This document shows positions 34,527-42,677 of a stretch of 64,000 nucleotides of DNA, in pieces (the stretch's first letter is position 1; every line of letters starts with the position of its first letter). The translations under genes and the position numbers were made by a program. The notes under the pieces are model-generated. The model was not told the DNA's origin and did not search any database. It saw only the letters and a list, made by a program, of their open reading frames with translations. The DNA comes from Hymenobacter polaris (lineage in GTDB: Bacteria > Bacteroidota > Bacteroidia > Cytophagales > Hymenobacteraceae), in NCBI RefSeq assembly GCF_012927305.1, contig NZ_JABBGH010000003.1:434001-498000 (forward strand). The letters run 5' to 3'.

Positions 34527-36062
34527 ATGCGTTATCGTTACGTACTGATTTTCTTGATGCTAAGCACGGCCCTGGGGGGGCTGTGGCTACCCGGCTGCAA
34601 GCCGCGCGAGGAGCAGCTGCAAACCAGCGGCGGGCTGGAATTTTCGGCCGATACGGTGAAGTTCGACACGGTTTTCACCACCCTGCGCACCGTTACGAAG
34701 CGGCTGTGGGTCTACAACCGCAACCCCAAGGCGGTGAGCATCGACCTCATCAGCCTCGACAACCCCAGCACCTCGCCTTACACGCTGCTCATCAACGGCG
34801 ACTTAAAGCAAACCGCCACCAGCGTGCAGGTGCGCGGCCAGGACAGCTTGCTGATACTGGTGCGGGCCCAGCTGAAAGACAACGGCCAGAATGGCCTGGC
34901 CAAAGCCTACGTGCAGCAGGATTACCTGAATTTCAGCACCAACGGCCAGCAGCAGCGCGTGCTGCTGCGCTCGTTTGGCCAGAATATCTACCTGCACCAG
35001 CACACGCGCCTGCCCTGCAACGCGGTATGGACCAACGACCGGCCCCACGTGCTCTACGATACCGTGGTGGTGCCCGCCGGCTGCACGCTGCGCCTCAAGC
35101 CCGGCACGCGGGTGTATGCCCACGCCGGGGCGGTGCTCATCGTGCAGGGCACGCTGCTGGTGAACAGCCCAGCCGACTTCACGCCCGGCAGCGGCGCCAC
35201 TGACACTATCAGCGCCAAGAATGCCAGCGTGGTGCGCTTTGCCGGCGACCGCAGCAACGAGGCGCAGTACGCTACCGCGCCGGGGCAGTGGACGGGCATC
35301 CAGTTTTACCCTGGCAGCCGCGGCAACCTAGTGCGCTACGCCACGGTGCAAAACGCCGCCCAGGGCCTGCTAGTGCTGAGCGTGAGCGGCCCGGCCATCG
35401 ACCTGGCGGTGCAAAACTCGGTGGTGCGCTACATCTCGGGGGGCAGCGTCAGCTTTGCGGGGCTCAAAAGCAACGGGTTGGGGTTGCAGGGCGCGGGCAT
35501 TCTGAACGTGTTTGGCAAAGTGACGGTCGAGAACACGCTGTTTAGTGACTGCTACGAGTTTGCTATGTACGGCCTAGGGGGTAGCAACAGCCTGAACTTC
35601 TGCACCGTAGCCAACTACCCGGCTACCAATGGCGTGCGCCAAACGGCCTCGCTCACGTTCTCCAACGACACCACCAAAAACTACCCCACGGCGGTGAGCG
35701 TGCGCAACTCGGTGGTGTGGGGTAGCATCGACGACGAGTTGTATTTGGAGGGCTACAAGGACTACAAAGCCACCGCCAGCGTGCAGAATACGCTGCTCAA
35801 AACCAAGCTCTACGCTGGCACCACCGACGCGCTGCGCCGGCCCGGCCTGGCGGCCACGGCGCTCAATAATATCGTCAACCAAGACCCCAAGTTCCTGAAG
35901 CTGTACGCTGGCAGCCTCAGCGACTACCGCCTTAGTAGTACCTCGCCGGCCTACCAGTGCCCTAGCCCCGCCGGTGGCCTGCTCAGCCCCAACCGCGACT
36001 TGCTGAACCTGCCGCGCAGCGCCACGCCCACCCTAGGGGCCTATGAGAGTACGAAGAAATAG
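34527..36062 (+). CDS. Lipoprotein with beta-helix/choice-of-anchor-Q-like domain
   Basis: The 511-residue product starts with a signal (MRYRYVLIFLMLSTALGGLW) and a lipobox LPGC, so it is probably a lipoprotein. The N-terminal part (about 30-165) resembles an Ig-like cell-surface domain, with DTVFTTLRTVTKRLWVYNRN. From about residue 190 to 420 the protein has repeats typical of right-handed beta-helices (LVRYATVQNAAQGLLVLS, AVQNSVVRYIS, NTLFSDCYEFAMY). No polysaccharide lyase or hydrolase residues could be assigned. The start at 34527 was preferred over 34437 because the signal peptide begins there. The role is unknown, perhaps binding surface glycans. Confidence 0.78.
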   Translation: MRYRYVLIFLMLSTALGGLWLPGCKPREEQLQTSGGLEFSADTVKFDTVFTTLRTVTKRLWVYNRNPKAVSIDLISLDNPSTSPYTLLINGDLKQTATSVQVRGQDSLLILVRAQLKDNGQNGLAKAYVQQDYLNFSTNGQQQRVLLRSFGQNIYLHQHTRLPCNAVWTNDRPHVLYDTVVVPAGCTLRLKPGTRVYAHAGAVLIVQGTLLVNSPADFTPGSGATDTISAKNASVVRFAGDRSNEAQYATAPGQWTGIQFYPGSRGNLVRYATVQNAAQGLLVLSVSGPAIDLAVQNSVVRYISGGSVSFAGLKSNGLGLQGAGILNVFGKVTVENTLFSDCYEFAMYGLGGSNSLNFCTVANYPATNGVRQTASLTFSNDTTKNYPTAVSVRNSVVWGSIDDELYLEGYKDYKATASVQNTLLKTKLYAGTTDALRRPGLAATALNNIVNQDPKFLKLYAGSLSDYRLSSTSPAYQCPSPAGGLLSPNRDLLNLPRSATPTLGAYESTKK

Positions 36063-36065
36063 TGA

Positions 36066-36150
36066 CTAGTTACCAGTGACTAACGACTAATGATAAGCTA
36101 TGCATTCTCCTTTTTATTTTACGGCTGGCCACTAGTAATTAGTCACTAAC
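36066..36150. repeat. AT-rich spacer with inverted AGTGACTAA motifs
   Basis: AGTGACTAA-type motifs occur near 36072 and inverted near 36140 in an AT-rich spacer between the lipoprotein and YjbQ genes. A larger hairpin cannot be drawn. No ORF is seen. Confidence 0.35.
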
Positions 36151-36153
36151 ACC

Positions 36154-36576
36154 ATGCGTTTTATTCAGAAGCGGCTGCGGCTGCCGGCCGTGGCCGAGGG
36201 CTTCCACCTAATTACCGACCTGCTGCTGGCCGAGCTGCCCGAGCTAGAAACCCTGCGCGTGGGCACGGTCAATTTTTGCCTGCAGCACACCTCGGCCAGC
36301 CTCTTTATCACCGAAAACGCCGACCCCACCGTGCGGCGCGACTTCCAGGAGTACTTCCGGCGCCTGGCGCCTGATAATGCGCCCTATTTTCAGCACACTC
36401 TGGAAGGCCCCGACGATATGACGGCTCACCTCAAGGCGGCCATGCTGGGCTGCACCGTCACGGTGCCCATCGCCAATGGCCAGCTGGCGCTGGGCACCTG
36501 GCAGGGCCTGTGCCTGGGCGAGCACCGCCGCCACGGTGGCCGCCGCTGGGTGGTAGCTACCCTCATGGGCGAGTAG
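36154..36576 (+). CDS. YjbQ family protein (UPF0047)
   Basis: This 140-residue protein has the complete YjbQ/UPF0047 signature. It includes CLQHTSASLFITENADPTVRRDF near residues 46-68, FQHTLEGPDDMTAHLKAAML near 90-109, and near the end NGQLALGTWQGLCLGEHR. Some relatives are described as secondary thiamine-phosphate synthases, but the true cellular role is debated; the His and Asp residues of the first block may bind metal. The start MRFIQKRLRLPAV is usual. It is convergent with the next gene across a small hairpin. Confidence 0.92.
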   Translation: MRFIQKRLRLPAVAEGFHLITDLLLAELPELETLRVGTVNFCLQHTSASLFITENADPTVRRDFQEYFRRLAPDNAPYFQHTLEGPDDMTAHLKAAMLGCTVTVPIANGQLALGTWQGLCLGEHRRHGGRRWVVATLMGE

Positions 36577-36588
36577 GTCATTAGCAAT

Positions 36589-36619
36589 AAAACGCCAGCT
36601 TAGCATGATGGGCGTTTTT
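36589..36619. terminator. Terminator between convergent genes
   Basis: AAAACGCC pairs with GGCGTTTT around a loop containing TTAGCATGATG and is followed by a T-run. It lies 12 nt after the YjbQ stop and just before the stop of the convergent lipoprotein. The loop recalls the core of the family A repeats. Confidence 0.6.
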
Positions 36620-36622
36620 AAG

Positions 36623-37222
36623 CTATAGCACTCTTGCCAACGTGCGGTAGCGCAGCGAGTCGAACAGTACCAGCTTCTGCACGCCGCTGGCGCCGTAGGT
36701 GCGCAGTTGGCCGTGGTCGAAGCTCATCGTCAGGCTTTTGGCGCCGTAGAAAAGCGCATTGTCTTGCCGTAGCCGCGCCTCGATGCGCGCGGGCTGGCCG
36801 GCCGGGCCCGTAACGGCAAGCTGCAGCACGGCCGCCTTGGGGAAACCAGGACGCAGGGTGTAGGTACGGCGCACCCCTAGGCCGGGCACCGTGGCCGAGT
36901 CGAGGGCGTAGGCACCGCGCAGGGCGGCTTTGTTGATGTCGGCCTGGTAAAAAAGCTGCAGCTCGTCCGTCCACTTCACGGCGGGTACGCGCGTGGTTTC
37001 GGGCGCTTCCCGGCGCAGCTGCACCTGCTTCTCCACGGCGGCGTGGCGGGCGTCGAGCTGCCGGGCCTGGGTGTCGAGCAGGCCGCGCAAGTCGAAGTAG
37101 GGGCCCGCCGGGGCCGGGCTGCCGGGTGCCGCCGGGTCGGGGCCGGTGGTAGGCTTTTGGCAGCTGCCGAGGCCTAGGGCCAGCAGCGCGGCCAGGATGT
37201 AACGGCTAGTTCTACAGCTCAT
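36623..37222 (-). CDS. Lipoprotein, unknown
   Basis: I do not recognise this 199-residue protein. It begins with a signal and lipobox (MSCRTSRYILAALLALGLGS then C), so it is probably attached to a membrane by lipid. The mature part has a Pro/Ala/Gly-rich linker (about 22-45), a helical section with LDTQARQLDARHAAVEKQVQ (about 55-75), then a strand-rich section (DELQLFYQADINKAALRGAY, PGLGVRRTYTLRPG). The ATG at 37222 was chosen over 37258 because the signal starts there. It lies downstream of a family A repeat and is convergent with YjbQ. Confidence 0.7.
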   Translation of the reverse strand: MSCRTSRYILAALLALGLGSCQKPTTGPDPAAPGSPAPAGPYFDLRGLLDTQARQLDARHAAVEKQVQLRREAPETTRVPAVKWTDELQLFYQADINKAALRGAYALDSATVPGLGVRRTYTLRPGFPKAAVLQLAVTGPAGQPARIEARLRQDNALFYGAKSLTMSFDHGQLRTYGASGVQKLVLFDSLRYRTLARVL

Positions 37223-37248
37223 TAGAAAGGAGTGACGCAAACCTAAAG

Positions 37249-37334
37249 AGAACGTCATGCTGAGCCTGCCGAAGCATCTCTACCACGCCGCATTGTTCGG
37301 TAGAGATGCTTCGGCAGGCTCAGCATGACGTTCT
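37249..37334. repeat. Family A inverted repeat (copy 8)
   Basis: Arms of about 35 nt start AGAACGTCATGCTGAGCCTG with CCGAAGCATCTCTACC, around a 19-nt loop. It lies between two minus-strand genes. Confidence 0.85.
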
Positions 37335-37372
37335 GGGGATGCTAACTTATTTCAGCACACTAAGTTCAAAGT

Positions 37373-38911
37373 CTACGCTGGGCGCAGCAGGCTCTGGCCG
37401 GTCATTTCGGCCGGCTGGGGCACGCCCATCAGCGCCAGCACCGTGGGGGCAATGTCGCCGAGCTTGCCGTTGGCCAGGGTGCCGCGGTAGCCGTGGTCGG
37501 CCAAAATGCAGGGCACCAAGTTGGTGGTGTGGGCGGTGTTGGGCGAGCCGTCGGCGTTGCGCATGAACTCGGCGTTGCCGTGGTCGGCGATGATGATAGC
37601 GGCGTAGCCGGCCCCTAGGGCCGCTTCTACCACGGCCTGGGCGCAGGCGTCGGCGGTTTCCACGGCCTTTATCACGGCCTCAAACACGCCGGTGTGGCCC
37701 ACCATATCGGGGTTGGCGAAGTTGAGCACCACAAAATCGGCGGCGTTGGCTTGCAGCTCGGGTACCAGCGCGTCGCGCAGCTCGGCGGCGCTCATCTCGG
37801 GCGCCAGGTCGTAGGTGGCCACCTTGGGCGAATTGCGCAAAATGCGCTTTTCGCCTTCAAACTCCAGCTCGCGCCCGCCCGAGAAGAAGAACGTGACGTG
37901 CGGATACTTCTCGGTTTCGGCAATGCGAATCTGGGTTTTGCCGTGGGCCGCCAGCACCTGCCCTAGGGTATTATCCAGGTTGTCTTTCTCAAAAATCGGC
38001 GTCACCCCCACAAACGTCGCGTCGTAGTTGGTCATGGTGAGGTAACGCAAGTGGTTGAGCTTGTGCATCTGGTAGGCGTGGAAGTCCTGCTGCGTAAGCG
38101 CCTCCGTAATCTCGCGGCCGCGGTCGGTGCGGAAGTTGAAGCACAGCACCACGTCGCCTTCCTGAATGGTGGCCAGCGGCTGCCCGTCGGGCCCGAGCTT
38201 CACCAGCGGCTTCATGAACTCGTCGGTAATGCCTTCCTGATATTCTGCCTCAATGCCTTGCACGAAGTCTTCCACTGGCGTGCCTACGCCGTTCACCAGC
38301 AGGTCGTAGGCCACTTTCACGCGCTCCCAGCGCTGGTCGCGGTCCATGGCGTAGTAGCGGCCCACCACCGAGGCTAGCTGCGCGCCCGTCTGGTGCTCCT
38401 CATTATAGGCTAGTAGCTCGCGCACGTACTGGGCGCCGCCCTTGGGGTCGGTGTCGCGCCCGTCGGTAAAGGCGTGCACAAAAATTTGCTGCACTCCCGC
38501 CTCGTGGGCAATGCGGCACAGGCCCTCGGCGTGCCGGATGTGGGCGTGCACGCCGCCGTCGCTCAGCAAGCCCATCAGGTGCAGCGGCTTGTGGTGCTCG
38601 CGGGCGTAGTCTAGGGCCTCCTTGAGGGCCGGAATCTCGGCAATCGTATTCTCCCGGATGGCGCGCGTCACGCGCACCAGTTCCTGGTCCACGATGCGGC
38701 CGGCGCCAATGTTCATGTGGCCCACTTCCGAGTTGCCCATCTGGCCCTCGGGCAGCCCCACGGCCTCGCCCGAAGCCTCGAGGGTGCTGTGCGGAAAGCG
38801 CTGCAGCAGCGAGTGGAAGTAGGGCGTGCGGGCCGCGTCGACGGCCGAAACGCTGGCGTCGAGCGGAATGCCCCAGCCATCCAGAATTACCAATAACACC
38901 TGCTTATTCAT
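37373..38911 (-). CDS. gpmI: 2,3-bisphosphoglycerate-independent phosphoglycerate mutase
   Basis: GpmI interconverts 3- and 2-phosphoglycerate in glycolysis using two metal ions. The 512-residue length matches the family. The N-terminal metal site is VILDGWGIP (Asp11), the catalytic Ser is Ser61 in GQMGNSEVGHMNIGAGR, and further blocks are VHAFTDGRDTDPKGG, FFFSGGRELEFEGE, VVLNFANPDMVGHTG and AIIIADHGNAEFM, which supply the other metal ligands. The ATG at 38911 (MNKQVLLVILDG) was chosen over one 50 codons upstream. On the minus strand TACTTTCG lies just before it, one mismatch from the -7 consensus. Confidence 0.97.
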   Translation of the reverse strand: MNKQVLLVILDGWGIPLDASVSAVDAARTPYFHSLLQRFPHSTLEASGEAVGLPEGQMGNSEVGHMNIGAGRIVDQELVRVTRAIRENTIAEIPALKEALDYAREHHKPLHLMGLLSDGGVHAHIRHAEGLCRIAHEAGVQQIFVHAFTDGRDTDPKGGAQYVRELLAYNEEHQTGAQLASVVGRYYAMDRDQRWERVKVAYDLLVNGVGTPVEDFVQGIEAEYQEGITDEFMKPLVKLGPDGQPLATIQEGDVVLCFNFRTDRGREITEALTQQDFHAYQMHKLNHLRYLTMTNYDATFVGVTPIFEKDNLDNTLGQVLAAHGKTQIRIAETEKYPHVTFFFSGGRELEFEGEKRILRNSPKVATYDLAPEMSAAELRDALVPELQANAADFVVLNFANPDMVGHTGVFEAVIKAVETADACAQAVVEAALGAGYAAIIIADHGNAEFMRNADGSPNTAHTTNLVPCILADHGYRGTLANGKLGDIAPTVLALMGVPQPAEMTGQSLLRPA

Positions 38912-39078
38912 GGCGCGAAAGTACGGCCCGCATCCTAATCGAGTTTTCGGGCGTACTAGGCCGAGTTTGTTCGGCAGCCTCAGTTTTTCTTCACAATTTG
39001 CCGACCCGCGTAGTTGCTGGCATAGTTTTCGCTCCCCACTCTGCAGTAGCATCCGAATCATTCGCGAAGCTCATTTAT

Positions 39079-39480
39079 ATGAGATTATTAATTACTCGCC
39101 TCTTCCTACTAAGCACCTTGCTTTTATCGCTGGCTAGCTGGGCCTCGGCCCAGGCCGACCAAATAGGGGCCGTGCGCGCGGCCTTCGCCAACGCCTCCTC
39201 GCACGACTTGGCCCAGTACCTGGCCCCTACCGTGGAAGTAGGCTTCGACGGCGACAAGCAAACCTATAACGCTACCCAAACCGAGTTGGTGGTCAAGAAT
39301 TTCTTCGCCAAAAATCCCCCCGTCTCCTTCGACGTGGTGCACCAGGGGGCCAGCAACGAAGGCATTCCGTATGCCATGTGCCACTACGCGGGCCGCAGCG
39401 GCAACTACCGGGTGTTTATCCGCCTCAAGCCCAAGCAGGCTACGCCCACCATCGACACGCTCGACTTCACCAAGGAGTAA
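39079..39480 (+). CDS. Exported DUF4783-like protein
   Basis: This 133-residue protein has a signal peptide (MRLLITRLFLLSTLLLSLAS, cleavage likely after ASAQA). The mature part has the features of a DUF4783 or NTF2-like fold: AFANASSHDLAQYLAPTVEV near 35-54, QTELVVKNFFAKNPPVSFDV near 68-87, and a closing strand YRVFIRLKPKQ. The pocket residues of NTF2-like proteins could not be assigned. DUF4783 genes are found beside nadC in related Bacteroidota, as here, which may reflect co-transcription or chance. The ATG at 39079 was chosen because the signal peptide starts there. Confidence 0.85.
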   Translation: MRLLITRLFLLSTLLLSLASWASAQADQIGAVRAAFANASSHDLAQYLAPTVEVGFDGDKQTYNATQTELVVKNFFAKNPPVSFDVVHQGASNEGIPYAMCHYAGRSGNYRVFIRLKPKQATPTIDTLDFTKE

Positions 39481-39579
39481 GTTCTCAGCCTTTCCAACCC
39501 CAGCACCTTGCCCGGCGGCCCCTTGCGGACGCCGGGCTTTGCTTTGGGCGGGGCGGCGGGCCTAGGGCCTACCAGCGCG

Positions 39580-39587
39580 TACCTTTG
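39580..39587 (+). promoter_or_regulatory. -7 promoter box next to the nadC start
   Basis: TACCTTTG is an exact TAnnTTTG and ends 4 nt before the GTG at 39592. A transcript from here would start at or after the GTG, implying a leaderless message or a later start codon. Confidence 0.5.
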
Positions 39588-39591
39588 CGGC

Positions 39592-40461
39592 GTGTTAGCC
39601 TACCCCTCAGCCCCCTACCTTACTACCGAGGCCCTCACGGCCTTCATTCGCGCTGCCCTGGCCGAGGACGTGGGCGACGGCGACCATTCGACGCTGGCTT
39701 CCATTCCGGCCGAGGCGCGCAACCGCGCCCGCCTACTGGTGAAGGATGAGGGCGTGCTGGCCGGCGTGGCCCTGACCCGCCTCATCCTGCAAGAGGTGGA
39801 TAAAGAGCTGGAAATGACCGAGCTGCTGCCTGATGGCAGCCGCGTGCGCCACGGCGACGTAGCCTTCACGGTGGCCGGCCCCGCGCGCAGCATCCTCACT
39901 GCCGAGCGCCTGCTGCTCAACTGCATGCAGCGCATGAGCGGCATTGCCACCTACACGGCGCAGCTCACGGCGTACCTGGCCGGCACCAAGGCCCGCCTCC
40001 TCGACACGCGCAAGACTACGCCTGGCTTTCGGCTGTGCGAGAAGTGGGCCGTGCTCATCGGTGGCGGCGTCAACCACCGCTACGGGCTGTTCGACATGAT
40101 AATGCTGAAGGACAACCACGTAGACTATGCTGGCGGCATTACAGCGGCCGTGCAAGCCACCCACGCCTACCTGGCGCGCACCGGCCGCCAGCTGGCCATC
40201 GAGGTTGAAACCCGCACCCTAGGCGAAGTGCAGGAAGCCCTGACGGTGGGCGGCATCGACCGCATTCTGCTTGATAATATGAGCCCCGCCCAGCTGCGCG
40301 AGGCCGTGGCCCTGGTGGCCGGCCGCGTGCCCACCGAGGCCAGCGGCGGCATCACCGAAGCAGCGCTGCCCGAAATTGCCGCCACCGGCGTCGATTTCAT
40401 CTCGGTGGGCGCCCTCACGCATTCCGCACCCATCCTTGACCTAAGCTTAAAGGCATACTAG
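39592..40461 (+). CDS. nadC: Nicotinate-nucleotide diphosphorylase (carboxylating)
   Basis: NadC makes nicotinate mononucleotide from quinolinate and PRPP in NAD synthesis. The 289-residue protein has FIRAALAEDVGDGDHSTLAS at the start. ERLLLNCMQRMSGIATYTAQ lies near 105-124, LLDTRKTTPGFRLCEKWAVL near 137-156, GGGVNHRYGLFDMIMLKDNH near 158-177, and EVETRTLGEVQEAL near 203. The Arg, His and Lys residues that bind quinolinate are all present. The GTG at 39592 was chosen because it is the nearest start before the first conserved helix; the longer ORF to 39508 has no family match in its extra part. No nadA or nadB lies nearby. Confidence 0.95.
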   Translation: MLAYPSAPYLTTEALTAFIRAALAEDVGDGDHSTLASIPAEARNRARLLVKDEGVLAGVALTRLILQEVDKELEMTELLPDGSRVRHGDVAFTVAGPARSILTAERLLLNCMQRMSGIATYTAQLTAYLAGTKARLLDTRKTTPGFRLCEKWAVLIGGGVNHRYGLFDMIMLKDNHVDYAGGITAAVQATHAYLARTGRQLAIEVETRTLGEVQEALTVGGIDRILLDNMSPAQLREAVALVAGRVPTEASGGITEAALPEIAATGVDFISVGALTHSAPILDLSLKAY

Positions 40462-40523
40462 GCCCTAGGGCCCGGCCACGCACCCCACAGCGCGTAGCCA
40501 GCTGCGCAGCAGCGTATCCGCGA

Positions 40524-40549
40524 AATCCGTTAAATCCGTTAAATCTGCG
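40524..40549. repeat. 26-nt dispersed repeat, copy 2 (inverted)
   Basis: AATCCGTTAAATCCGTTAAA with the following CTGCG is the exact reverse complement of 34262-34287. It ends 5 nt before the ATG of the next gene, inside its 5-prime leader. Confidence 0.75.
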
Positions 40550-40554
40550 ATAGA

Positions 40555-41169
40555 ATGAACCAACCGAATATGCGGGGCGGAGGCGGGGGCTTCCGCCAGG
40601 CGCAGCAGCCCTCGCCGCTCGCCATTCGCACCAAAAAGTACCAGTTCGACCCCAATACCTACACCCGCATCGCCATGGCCGAGGTGTGGAAAAAGGAGTG
40701 GTGGCGGGCACTAATTCCATTTGCGGTAGGGCTGCTGCCGGCCATCATCTGGCCCTCGTGGTGGTGGCTGCTGCTGGCCGTGCTGCTGGCGGCGCTGTTT
40801 GTGCTGGTGCGCTCGTCGCTCGTCACGGGTGTCACTCAAATGGAGCAAAGCAAGCCCCTGTTTGAGCGCATGAGCTACGAGGCCGACCAGCGCCAGCTGG
40901 TGCTGCGCCAGAGCGAGCAAAAAGCCATGGCCCTGCCCTGGGAGCAAATCGGCCGCGTGCGCCGCGACCCCGACGCCTACCTGCTCTACTTCAAGCAAGT
41001 GGAGCCGCCGGCCGAGCTGGCGCCCTGGCGCCGCTGGGTGGCGCGCACGTTCGACGTGCCGGTGTTTCTACATTTGCCCATCCGCTTGTTTAACAACGAG
41101 AACGACCGCAAGCTGTTTGAGGCGCTGCTGCGCCGCAAAGGGCTGCTGGCCGACGCGCCCGCCGCGTAG
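40555..41169 (+). CDS. YcxB-like membrane protein
   Basis: The 204-residue protein has a Gly-rich N-terminus (about 5-20), then a basic segment and two adjoining membrane segments, about residues 55-90 (WWRALIPFAVGLLPAIIWPS and onward). A soluble C-terminal domain follows, with strands such as LVLRQSEQKAMALPWEQIGR and YLLYFKQVE, and a helical end (NENDRKLFEALLRRKGLL). This layout resembles YcxB-like proteins, but the match is by eye and the role of that family is unknown. The start codon follows the 26-nt dispersed repeat by 5 nt. Codon use is normal for the window. Confidence 0.68.
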   Translation: MNQPNMRGGGGGFRQAQQPSPLAIRTKKYQFDPNTYTRIAMAEVWKKEWWRALIPFAVGLLPAIIWPSWWWLLLAVLLAALFVLVRSSLVTGVTQMEQSKPLFERMSYEADQRQLVLRQSEQKAMALPWEQIGRVRRDPDAYLLYFKQVEPPAELAPWRRWVARTFDVPVFLHLPIRLFNNENDRKLFEALLRRKGLLADAPAA

Positions 41170-41281
41170 CTTTTCGAGCGGCCAGCTGGCAATTGTCCGT
41201 ACCTGCTGCTAGGTGCTGATAGCTGCCGCAACCGGCTGCTGACCACGGATAACCAACATTTGATAACCCATTTTGCAACCC

Positions 41282-41695
41282 ATGAAAAAGCTTCTTCCCC
41301 TGCTGCTGCCGGCCGCCGTGCTGGCCTTGGCTTCGTGCAGCAGCGAGCCGTCGGACTGGCGGCCCGATAAAAAAGTGTCGATTGATTTAATTCCGCCCGG
41401 CACCCGCCCCAGCGACAACTTCGACCAGGGCACCGACCAGGCCCCCAGCCCCGACAAGGGCGGCGCCATTCCGCGCCCCCTGAACTCGGGCGTGCGGCCC
41501 GACCACGTGGAAAACCCGACGCCTGCCCAAGTGATGTCGGCCGACACGCAGGAAGGCACCGCCGAAACGAAAGTAGAGCAAGACGCCAGCAAGCGCCAGC
41601 GCGGCCAGGACATGGCGCCCAGCGAGCAGGCCGGCGCCACCCGCAACAACCGGGAGGAAACCCAGGGCGGTGCCTCTTCCAGCCAGAAAAACTAG
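41282..41695 (+). CDS. Small low-complexity lipoprotein
   Basis: This 137-residue protein starts MKKLLPLLLPAAVLALASCS, a signal peptide with lipobox ALASC. The rest is polar and low in structure, rich in Asp, Gln, Ala, Pro and Thr, with stretches such as SIDLIPPGTRPSDNFDQGTD and QDMAPSEQAGATRNNREETQ, so it is probably disordered. I do not recognise a family. The ATG at 41282 was chosen because the signal starts there. It is followed by a perfect hairpin and then a ZIP metal transporter gene; whether the two are linked is not known. Confidence 0.72.
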   Translation: MKKLLPLLLPAAVLALASCSSEPSDWRPDKKVSIDLIPPGTRPSDNFDQGTDQAPSPDKGGAIPRPLNSGVRPDHVENPTPAQVMSADTQEGTAETKVEQDASKRQRGQDMAPSEQAGATRNNREETQGGASSSQKN

Positions 41696-41716
41696 CAACA
41701 GTCGGAAGATAACTAG

Positions 41717-41762
41717 AATCTGCACCAATGTTGCAAACATATTTGCAACATTGGTGCAGATT
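41717..41762. promoter_or_regulatory. Perfect 46-nt hairpin/operator upstream of ZIP gene
   Basis: A 21-nt arm, AATCTGCACCAATGTTGCAA plus A, pairs without mismatch with its complement around the loop CATA. It lies 21 nt after the lipoprotein stop and ends 16 nt before the ZIP transporter ATG. The inner TGTTGCAAACATATTTGCAACA looks like a binding site for a Fur/Zur-type dimer. It could equally be a terminator for the upstream gene. Confidence 0.6.
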
Positions 41763-41778
41763 TGGTGTTTAAGAGGCT

Positions 41779-42519
41779 ATGCTGCTTGCCATTCTACTTT
41801 TGCTGGGGGCGGTGCTGGGGGCCGGGCTGCTGGTGCGAGCCGTGCCCGAAACGCGCAGTGGCCAGTGGCTCAAGCCGTTGCTGGCTTTTAGCGGGGCCTA
41901 CCTCTTCACCCTCACCATTACCCACCTGCTGCCTGAAGCCGTAGCACTACGGCCCGGCGCACCGCACCAAATCGGCTACTGGGTGCTGGGGGGCTTCTTT
42001 GTGCAGCTGCTGCTGGAGGCTCTTTCGCAAGGTATTGAGCACGGCCACGTGCACGTAGGGCCTGCCGAGGCTGGCCGGGGGCGGGTGCCGCTGTCGCTGC
42101 TGCTGGCTCTGGTGCTGCACGCCCTGCTCGAAGGCAGCATTCTGATTGGGGGCGAGCACGCTGGCGCAACTGGGCACAATTTCTACGCCGTGGTGCTGGG
42201 GGTAGCGTTGCACCATGTGCCGGCGGCCGTGGCGCTGGCCACCTTGCTGCGGGTGCGCCTAGGGTCGTTTGGGCGGGTGTGGCCCTGGCTGAGCTTATTT
42301 GCGCTGGCCTCGCCGGCTGGCTTAGTTTTCAGCAACTACGTGGTGCTACCGCAGCTGCTAGGTGGCTACTACGCGCCGCTGCTGGGCTTCGTAGCCGGTA
42401 CCTTCCTGCACGTCTCCACCACCATCCTGTTCGAAACCAGCCCCGAGCACCGCCTCAACTGGCCCAAGCTGGGCGCTACCGTGGGCGGGGCCCTGCTGGC
42501 CCTAGGAATAAGCGGGTAG
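41779..42519 (+). CDS. ZIP family metal transporter
   Basis: This 246-residue protein has about eight membrane segments and the ZIP-family layout. A His-rich loop follows TM3 (EHGHVHVGPAE, about residues 88-98). In TM4 the metal-binding motif is HALLEGSILIGGEHA (about 113-127), and in TM5 it is ALHHVPAAVALATLL (about 142-156). ZIP proteins bring Zn, Fe or other divalent metals into the cytoplasm. The His and Glu residues of the two helices are present. The perfect hairpin ahead of the gene may be a zinc-responsive operator. A diverged inverted repeat follows the stop. Confidence 0.9.
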   Translation: MLLAILLLLGAVLGAGLLVRAVPETRSGQWLKPLLAFSGAYLFTLTITHLLPEAVALRPGAPHQIGYWVLGGFFVQLLLEALSQGIEHGHVHVGPAEAGRGRVPLSLLLALVLHALLEGSILIGGEHAGATGHNFYAVVLGVALHHVPAAVALATLLRVRLGSFGRVWPWLSLFALASPAGLVFSNYVVLPQLLGGYYAPLLGFVAGTFLHVSTTILFETSPEHRLNWPKLGATVGGALLALGISG

Positions 42520-42543
42520 GGAAATTAACGTATAAAGCGCGTA

Positions 42544-42647
42544 AACGTCGTGCCGAGCCAGCGAGGAATATCGTTCGTGTCGCATAGCTAGCCCTAGGGG
42601 TATTCAACGACGCGAACGAGATGCCTCGCAGGCTCGGCATCTCGTTC
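42544..42647. repeat. Diverged inverted repeat between convergent genes
   Basis: Arms around AACGTCGTGCCGAGCCAGCG and its near-complement on the right (GCAGGCTCGGCATCTCGTT) have several mismatches, with CCCTAGGGG in the loop. Sequence differs from family A, though the layout is alike. It may work as a terminator for both sides. Confidence 0.6.
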
Positions 42648-42677
42648 TTATTAATTCACCACCTCACCACTTTGCGG

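Noticed and set aside
41717-41762. ZIP-upstream palindrome as a member of repeat family A
   Set aside because: It shares neither the GTCATGCT nor the CATCTCTACC core and its loop is only 4 nt.
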